Source of the DNA: DATLFI01 sp035524895
GTDB lineage: Bacteria > Acidobacteriota > Thermoanaerobaculia > Multivoradales > Multivoraceae
Direction: 5' to 3'
DNA length: 20,758 nucleotides
Assembly: GCA_035524895.1 (NCBI GenBank)
Contig: DATLFI010000260.1
Location: 1 to 20,758, forward strand
Shown here: positions 16,701 through 20,758 of the stretch, one piece after another
Numbering within the stretch: position 1 is the first letter of the stretch
How the letters are laid out: the number at the start of each line of letters is the position of its first letter
Notes under the pieces: model-generated
What the model was told of the DNA's origin: nothing
Database searches by the model: none
Seen by the model: the letters and a program-made list of their open reading frames with translations, nothing else
Program-made: the position numbers and the translations under genes

Positions 16701-16851
16701 GGCCCCCTTCGGTTGGCGCGGCAACACCGCCGATGGCCGTCCGATGTACACGCTGAGCTCGTTCGTGGCCAACCCGAGCCTGAGCAAGTTCACCACCCAC
16801 AGCACGGCGTCGCGCTGGCGGGCGAAGCTCGGGCTGCGCTGGAGCTTCTGA
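13735..16851 (+). CDS. Oar-like TonB-dependent receptor with carboxypeptidase-regulatory-like N-terminal domain
   Basis: A 1038-residue outer-membrane receptor. The ATG at 13735 gives a signal peptide (hydrophobic 7-24, cleavage near LFGQ at 23-26), with a GGAGG twelve bases upstream. Residues about 31-115 form a CarboxypepD_reg-like beta-sandwich (SIRGAVTATEDQSALPGVTV, VGGPYSVTATLEGF). The plug domain follows to about 250 (VVGRNSRYNNILIDGAVNND, GGGINAITRSGTN). The rest is a long barrel with many aromatic-rich strands (FNWDITGEGKQQLRGGVGIF), ending in LRWSF with a terminal Phe. Proteins of this kind take up large substrates such as peptides or glycans using TonB energy, or help export and sorting at the cell surface; the ligand cannot be told. 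I do not see an obvious TonB box. It is a single-gene unit closed by a strong terminator. Confidence 0.95.
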   Translation: MSKFSKITLLVVLALCCVGASALFGQQTTSSSIRGAVTATEDQSALPGVTVTAVHEPTGTRYTSISQQDGSFAMLNVRVGGPYSVTATLEGFVAQSLSERVVALGETMQLQFSLRLEAVAETINVVSSNALINPSRTGSTSNVPVESIEMLPTISRGLEDFARTNPFFTIGQINEDPVSISVVGRNSRYNNILIDGAVNNDLFGLAAQGTPGGQANTSPISLDAVQELQLLVTPYDVRQGGFSGGGINAITRSGTNRIQASAFYFTRDDGLVGDGPDILGDVGTFEEDQYGFRIGGPISRDKIFFFVNGEVTDATRPSGISIDGSGGEAFQGGTLVEEANLFRQTLIDRYGFDPGGLGQNSIETPSDKLFARFDFNIGESHNLTLRHNFVDAENDINRPSNFAYEWPSETYFFQNETNSTVAQLNSVLGPNTFNEARLVVQKIKDRRSPRGGLAFPWIEIENVIPGSGVEFEAGSEPFSTHNELDQDIFEITNDFTWIRGNHTFVFGTHNELFSFRNLFIQNGFGSYQFATLDDFVQGRNARQYDFTFVQPGRNPAQEFDVNQLGFYAGDQWRVGTNFSLQYGLRVDIPLFPDDPSRNPFTETAYGFRTDDLPSGNEIWSPRIGFNWDITGEGKQQLRGGVGIFSGRTPYVWISNNYGRTGIEQAFVQARNVPFNPDPFNQPSDIGGASFGEFNFIDPDFEFPQQTRYSLGYDRELPWLDLVGSIEAVYSDSIEEIDYADVNMDRTGTQFDGRPIYTRRPGVTGAYLIRNTGEGEATNVAVKLERPLRNNLSWFVSYAYGDSKTVNDGTSSRAVSNYQFNESVDPNNAEVGTSDFEVSDRFNASATYYADWGGSKWGTTFSAFYNHQAGRPFSYIFTNQLFPSINGDAYFSNDLVYVPSGPDDVVIQNGTWDQLDAFISGEPCLDSNRGRIAPRNCGLAPWSHSLDLRVAQDIPISGRHKLQLTADIENVLNMIDEDSGVVRYVNFSTLAPFGWRGNTADGRPMYTLSSFVANPSLSKFTTHSTASRWRAKLGLRWSF

Positions 16852-16867
16852 GCCGCGCAGAGGGTCG

Positions 16868-16900
16868 AAGGGCCTCCTCCTCCTCGGAGGCGGCCCTTTT
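16868..16900 (+). terminator. Intrinsic terminator after the TonB-dependent receptor
   Basis: AAGGGCC (16868-16874) pairs with GGCCCTT (16892-16898). After one T/C mismatch, CCTCC (16876-16880) pairs with GGAGG (16886-16890) around a five-base loop. The stem runs into four T on the plus strand. The minus-strand side has no T run, so it mainly serves the receptor gene, 16 bases after its stop. Confidence 0.85.
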
Positions 16901-16948
16901 CACTGCTCTCCGCTCCGCCAGCGCGCCTCCACTACCGCTTCGGGTGCC

Positions 16949-18748
16949 CTAGCGGCTCCCGGGGCGCGGCTCGCCCACAGTGAGCCCGCGCCGCAGGAAC
17001 GCGCGCTGCGAGCCGAGCTGGTCGAGCAGCCCGATCGCCACGTCATGGTAGCCAGCCTCCATGAGCAGGTCTATCGAATACTCCCACTGGCCCCGCATCG
17101 CCTGCTCGAGTCGCTCGGCCGGCACCTCCAGGTGTACCGGCAGCTCCTGGACGTGTGAGACCTCGTCCTTCTCGTCCTTGGCAGCGAACCACAGGCGCAG
17201 GCTCGCTCGGTGGTTCTCGCCCGCAGGGAGCAGTGTGAGGTTCTTGAAGGGCACCCGTATCGCGAGCGGCACGTCGTAGTTGCCGTCGCTGCGGGGCCTC
17301 GGCAGGCTGAACACGAGGCGGGCTTCGAGCGGGTTGTCTTGGAGGTCTAGGTGCAGCGCCGAGAGCGTACCGTCGTGCATCCGCGTCTCGACGGATTTGG
17401 AGCGGAAGCTGTCGCGGTGACGGATGGTCCATCCCCGCTGCGGCCTGGCGAGCTTGACCTCGACGCGGTGCAGCCGTCCGTCGTTGCCCTCGGCGTTGAT
17501 GTAACCCAGCGAGTAGTAGTTCTGGAAGTCCATCGCGACGCGCTCGAGGTCGGGCAGGAAGCGGTTGGTGTTGAGGATCGCGCGCCCGCCGGTGCGCTCC
17601 GCGAGGGTCTGCAGCGTGCTCTGCATGTTGGAGCGGTAGACGTTGTCGAAGAAGGTGCGCGTGCCTGCGGCACCGACGATGTCGACGTCGACGCTGCCCT
17701 GCGTGAGGGTGGTGAGCCCGCTGGCGTCGATGGTGTAGAAGCTCACACGGTTGGCGTTCGCCTGGTTCGCGAGCTCTCGGTACCGCCTCGACATGTCGTA
17801 CTCGGTCGTGGCGTTGAGCGACATCTCCTCACGCCAGGTCTGTTGCACCACGTAGAACATGTCCTCGCCGGCGATCATCGGCAGCCCCTCGCTGACGTAG
17901 ATCAATGCCTTGCGACCGGGAGATCCAGCGAGGTTGTCGACGACGCTGCGCAACGCGTCGATCGTGAACGAGACATCGTTGCGGACGGAGCCTGCCCAAC
18001 GGTCAGCCTCGAGCAGCGCCTCGGTGACGCTGTCGGAATCCTCGATCCGCCGGATGTACTCGAGGCGCTCGCGCTGCATGTGGATGCCTTGCGCGGAGAT
18101 GCTCTCGAGCTCCATCAACGCGCGTGTCACGTTCTCCGGGCGCGCGGTGAACGGCTGGCGCAGGTTGAGCTCGCGGTCGTAGGTTGCGAGCATCACCAGG
18201 TCATCGGGAGACAGGAAGTCGCGCAGGAACTGCCGCAGCTCGACCAGCACCTTGTTGCGCTTGAAGGGCGTGAGGTTGAAATTGTCGATGTAGATGACGA
18301 CGTGGAGACGTTGATCGGTGGGTGGTTGGGCCTGGGCTGGCGTCTCCTTGGCGGGCGACGTAGCGGTGGCTTCGGGCGCGGGCTCGGACGCCCCTCGGCG
18401 GACGCCCTGCGCTGCTGCTACCACCGGCGATTCCACAGCGTAGAAATTGCTGATGGGCACCGGTCTGCCGTTGATCAGGAGCTGAAAGTCCTCCTGCGCG
18501 AGCCCGCGGACGGGGGTGCCGTTGGAATCGGTGACGTACACGTCGACGTTGATCACCTCGACGCGGATCGCTTCGGCGTAGACCTCGCTCTGAGGTCCGT
18601 GCTCGGGGGCCGGCTGGGCCTCGGGAGCGGGCTGCGCGGCGGCGGGCAGCGAGAGCATCGCGGCAGCGACCAACGCGCGTAGGCTCGCCGCCCGGACGTT
18701 GGCGCGGCTGCGATGGACGGATCGCCGAAAGGGCAAGATGTTCTTCAT
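16949..18748 (-). CDS. Secreted VWFA-related protein of the acidobacterial type, degenerate MIDAS
   Basis: A 599-residue exported protein. The ATG at 18748 has GGAG six bases upstream and gives a signal peptide (hydrophobic about 20-38, cleavage near AAAQ). Two upstream in-frame starts exist but have no such support. Residues about 60-105 show the family's N-terminal beta domain (VDVYVTDSNGTPVRGL, EDFQLLINGRPVPISNF). A Pro/Ala/Thr linker (about 110-145) leads into the von Willebrand A domain (about 148-430): VVIYIDNFNL, DDLVMLATYDREL, RKALIYVSEGLP, RVSFYTIDASGL, LAERTGGRAI. The metal-site motif DxSxS reads DNFNL (155-159), so metal-dependent ligand binding is doubtful. The C-terminal ~170 residues are beta-rich. 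Such proteins are numerous in Acidobacteriota and poorly characterised; they are likely envelope adhesion or scaffold proteins. It diverges from a second VWA-like gene. Confidence 0.9.
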   Translation of the reverse strand: MKNILPFRRSVHRSRANVRAASLRALVAAAMLSLPAAAQPAPEAQPAPEHGPQSEVYAEAIRVEVINVDVYVTDSNGTPVRGLAQEDFQLLINGRPVPISNFYAVESPVVAAAQGVRRGASEPAPEATATSPAKETPAQAQPPTDQRLHVVIYIDNFNLTPFKRNKVLVELRQFLRDFLSPDDLVMLATYDRELNLRQPFTARPENVTRALMELESISAQGIHMQRERLEYIRRIEDSDSVTEALLEADRWAGSVRNDVSFTIDALRSVVDNLAGSPGRKALIYVSEGLPMIAGEDMFYVVQQTWREEMSLNATTEYDMSRRYRELANQANANRVSFYTIDASGLTTLTQGSVDVDIVGAAGTRTFFDNVYRSNMQSTLQTLAERTGGRAILNTNRFLPDLERVAMDFQNYYSLGYINAEGNDGRLHRVEVKLARPQRGWTIRHRDSFRSKSVETRMHDGTLSALHLDLQDNPLEARLVFSLPRPRSDGNYDVPLAIRVPFKNLTLLPAGENHRASLRLWFAAKDEKDEVSHVQELPVHLEVPAERLEQAMRGQWEYSIDLLMEAGYHDVAIGLLDQLGSQRAFLRRGLTVGEPRPGSR

Positions 18749-18888
18749 GGGGCACTCCAAGCCGGCCATCCGGGATCCTGGTACAGCCGCCAATCTTAGC
18801 GGGGCTCAGCCTTCGGGGCTTCTCGAGGTCTACACTCGGCAATGTGCCGGGGGGGTGCCGGCATCCCCGCTCGCGCGACGGAGACCTC
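18749..18888. promoter_or_regulatory. 140-bp divergent promoter region between the two VWA-like genes
   Basis: Starts of both divergent genes lie at its ends, so it should carry both promoters. On the plus side TACACT (18831-18836) within GGTCTACACTCGG is a reasonable -10 hexamer, but no -35 element stands at the proper distance. On the minus side TAAGAT occurs (18794-18799), also without a clear -35. GGAG motifs precede both start codons. Confidence 0.4.
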
Positions 18889-20163
18889 ATGATCGCATTT
18901 GCCACCTTGTTCCTCGGTCTGGTCGCCGGCCCACACGATGTCGAGCTGATCGTGGGCGCGGAGGTCGCCGCGGTCGAGCTGCGGCTCGACCACCAGGCCG
19001 TGGCTCGCCTCGACGGCCCACCGTGGCAGGCGACCATCGACCTGGGGTTGCGGCTCGAGCCCCACCACCTCGCTGCGATCGCCTACGGGGCAGGCGGCGA
19101 GGAACTGGCTGTCGCCGAGCAGTGGATCAACGTGCCCCGGCCGCTCGCCGAAGCGTCGCTGGTGCTCGACCTTGTGGACGATGGGCGGGGCAGCCGGGCA
19201 CAGCTCGGCTGGCAGAGCCTTGCCGGCTCCGAGCCGACGAGGGTGCTGCTGCTGATGGACGGTGCGGAGCTCGCGGTCGCCGATCCGCGCTCCTTCACCC
19301 TGCCCGCCTACGATCCCAACCAGCTCCACCTGCTCCGCGCCGAGCTCGAGTTCGAGGAGAACCTGAGCGCGGTCGCCGAGGCGACGTTCGGCGGCTTCTT
19401 CGCCGACGAAGTCAGCTCCGAGCTCACCGCGGTGCCGCTCCTGGTAGACGGTCGCACCCCCGAGCTCGCGGTCTTCCATCGAGCAGCGCGATCCCGCGGC
19501 ATCCCCGTGCGGGTGGTGGCGGTGGAGCGCACGCCGGCGGACGTGGTCCTGGTGCGCGACGTGCGCGCACGTCGCGAGCTCGCGCGGCTCGCCAGCGGAA
19601 CGCGACTGGCGTCGAGCTTCGGCAAGGACAGCCGCCTACGATTCCTGTGGGCCACGCCGGTGGTGCGCAGAGACGAGCGCGGCGCATACCTGTTGTTTCC
19701 CAGGACCGCTGACGGCACCGTCGGCGGCGAGGAGCTACTGCGCACGATCCTGCGGTCGAACTGGCAGTCCGGGAGCGCTGACGCGCAGCGACTGGCGGAT
19801 GCGGTCGCGGTCGCGGGCCTGGTGGCGAGTGAGCGCAACCGGCCCCGAGCCGTGGTGGTCGTCCTCGGCGCTCCGTCTGCCGATCGCAGCCAGCTCGACG
19901 CGAGTCGGGTGCGGCACTACCTGCGCTCCATCGGCGTGCCGCTGCTCGTGTGGTCGACCCACGCCTCAGCGTGGGCCGAAGGCGGTGGTGCCGCCGGTTG
20001 GGGCGACATCGTCGACATCTCGAGCCCGATGCGGTTGCTGCGCGCCATCCGCTCGGCACGCGAGATCCTCGACCGGCAGGTGGTGATGTGGGTCGACGGT
20101 ATCCACCTGCCGCAGTGGATCGAGCTCGACCCGGCACCCCCCGGTGTGCAGTTGCTGCGATGA
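18889..20163 (+). CDS. Exported VWA-like protein without MIDAS motif (hypothetical)
   Basis: A 424-residue protein; the ATG has GGAG five bases upstream. It begins with a short hydrophobic stretch (IAFATLFLGLVAG) that could be a signal peptide though it lacks basic residues. Residues about 17-83 form a beta domain (VAAVELRLDHQAVARL, PPWQATIDLGL) like the Ig-like modules of acidobacterial VWA proteins, and a second such unit appears at about 90-165. The C-terminal half has the layout of a VWA fold: ADVVLVRDVRAR (217-228), a central helical region, then RPRAVVVVLGAP and GVPLLVWST strands, ending WVDGIHLPQWIEL. The DxSxS site is replaced by DVRAR. The stop overlaps the next ATG (ATGA). Function is unknown; homology to VWA is my reading of the pattern, not a proven match. 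Confidence 0.8.
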   Translation: MIAFATLFLGLVAGPHDVELIVGAEVAAVELRLDHQAVARLDGPPWQATIDLGLRLEPHHLAAIAYGAGGEELAVAEQWINVPRPLAEASLVLDLVDDGRGSRAQLGWQSLAGSEPTRVLLLMDGAELAVADPRSFTLPAYDPNQLHLLRAELEFEENLSAVAEATFGGFFADEVSSELTAVPLLVDGRTPELAVFHRAARSRGIPVRVVAVERTPADVVLVRDVRARRELARLASGTRLASSFGKDSRLRFLWATPVVRRDERGAYLLFPRTADGTVGGEELLRTILRSNWQSGSADAQRLADAVAVAGLVASERNRPRAVVVVLGAPSADRSQLDASRVRHYLRSIGVPLLVWSTHASAWAEGGGAAGWGDIVDISSPMRLLRAIRSAREILDRQVVMWVDGIHLPQWIELDPAPPGVQLLR

Positions 20164-20758
20164 ACGTGGATGGCACGAGCGTCGCGGCCTGGTTCGTCGC
20201 GCCGGCGCTCGTGTTGGGGCTTCCTGCTCAGCCGCCAGCCGCCACGCCGGCTCAGGAGCGGGACATCCTCGGGCAGCCCGCTGCCATCGCCACTCTCGGA
20301 GCATCCACGGAGATGCTTCCTGCCGAGACCGTGCTGCTCGCCGCGCCCGAGCGCGCTGCCGCTGTGCTGTCCATCCTCGACGTGCCTGTGGTCGTCGAGG
20401 TGTTGGAGCGTCACGATCGGTGGGTGCGCGTGCGCCACGGCGCGGTCTCGGGCTGGGTCGCTCTCCCAGGTCTTGCCGGTGGGCTTCGCGCGGAGCGTGT
20501 GGCGGCGGTCGATTCGCAGCGCCGCGAGCAGCGCGTCGCGGTGGCGCGCGCGGTGCTCGGGCGTGGCGCCGACCGGGTCATCGAGCGGGCGGGTGTCTCT
20601 TGGGTCACCGACGTGCCATCGCGTTCGGCGACGTTCCAGCGGCTGCTCGCGATCGCTGCTTGCCTGCCGGAGGTGCACGGCGAGCGCTACGGGCTCCCCG
20701 AAGTAGCCGCCGAGGAGCTGCCGCGCCCGGTGGTGGTGCTCTTCGCACGCGAGCGCGA
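20160..20758 (+). CDS. Exported protein with bacterial SH3-like domain, 3' end outside the window
   Basis: The frame from the ATG at 20160 is open to the right edge (199 residues, no stop), so the gene is truncated by the window. The ATG overlaps the stop of the preceding gene (ATGA), supporting coupled translation. The N-terminus resembles a signal peptide (about 8-24, AAWFVAPALVLGLPAQ), though basic residues are lacking. Residues about 57-101 fit a bacterial SH3 module (VLLAAPE, VVVEVLERHDRWVRVRHG, SGWV), which usually binds peptidoglycan or peptides. The visible part then turns helical and ends with PRPVVVLFARER, a strand that often opens a catalytic or binding domain. The missing C-terminal part decides its role. 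I do not assign a family name. Confidence 0.8.
   Translation, partial: MNVDGTSVAAWFVAPALVLGLPAQPPAATPAQERDILGQPAAIATLGASTEMLPAETVLLAAPERAAAVLSILDVPVVVEVLERHDRWVRVRHGAVSGWVALPGLAGGLRAERVAAVDSQRREQRVAVARAVLGRGADRVIERAGVSWVTDVPSRSATFQRLLAIAACLPEVHGERYGLPEVAAEELPRPVVVLFARER

Noticed and set aside
14416..16800. 794-residue minus-strand open frame antisense to the TonB-dependent receptor
   Set aside because: High-GC mirror frame: Val/Glu/Arg/Ala-rich, no recognisable domain, no good start site; the plus strand encodes a full receptor.
17351..18682. 443-residue plus-strand open frame inside the VWFA gene
   Set aside because: Antisense shadow with Val/Asp/Arg-rich low-information composition; the minus strand has the signal peptide and VWA strands.

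Overview
The window is GC-rich, densely coded chromosomal DNA from a diderm bacterium. It fits the Acidobacteriota (possibly Thermoanaerobaculia or a related class). The clues are a VWFA-related protein of the acidobacterial type, a large Oar-like TonB-dependent receptor with an N-terminal carboxypeptidase-regulatory-like domain, a Ser/Thr kinase ending in a PEGA-like periplasmic domain, and a FadL-type outer-membrane protein. The lineage call is inference from gene content. I see no rRNA, tRNA, CRISPR array, phage or insertion sequence.

Region 1 (1-7937): a 3'-terminal fragment of a FadL-like outer-membrane transport protein (plus strand) faces, tail to tail and 12 bp away, a five-gene minus-strand cluster. 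In transcription order the cluster is a small HExxH metallopeptidase (7937-7569), a secreted TolB/PD40-type beta-propeller (7520-6384), a secreted M28 aminopeptidase with a C-terminal PDZ domain (6387-4507), a membrane-anchored Ser/Thr kinase with a PEGA-like domain (4437-2530), and an exported protein made largely of three ~100-residue helical repeats (2533-881). Two of the junctions are 4-bp GTGA stop/start overlaps, which suggests translational coupling.

Region 2 (8222-13375): a plus-strand operon of gliding-type ABC transporter genes, divergent from region 1. It encodes an ATPase (GldA-like), an ABC-2 permease (GldF-like), a GldG-like auxiliary protein and a DUF4340-like membrane-anchored protein. 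The ATPase has an unusual ~110-residue N-terminal tail with a Thr-Thr-Lys repeat.

Region 3 (13376-16900): a 359-bp non-coding leader, the TonB-dependent receptor, and a strong intrinsic terminator at 16868-16900.

Region 4 (16949-20758): a VWFA-related secreted protein on the minus strand diverges, across a 140-bp gap, from a plus-strand pair joined by an ATGA overlap. The first of the pair is a second, more degenerate VWA-like exported protein. The second is an exported SH3-domain protein cut off by the window edge. Both VWA-like proteins appear to lack the metal-binding DxSxS motif.

The common theme is cell-envelope work: import through the outer membrane, periplasmic peptide breakdown, envelope sensing by a transmembrane kinase, and an ABC machine with large periplasmic partners. 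The most notable signals are the triple-repeat partner of the kinase, the phospho-acceptor-like tail on the ABC ATPase in the divergent operon, and the paired VWA proteins without MIDAS residues.
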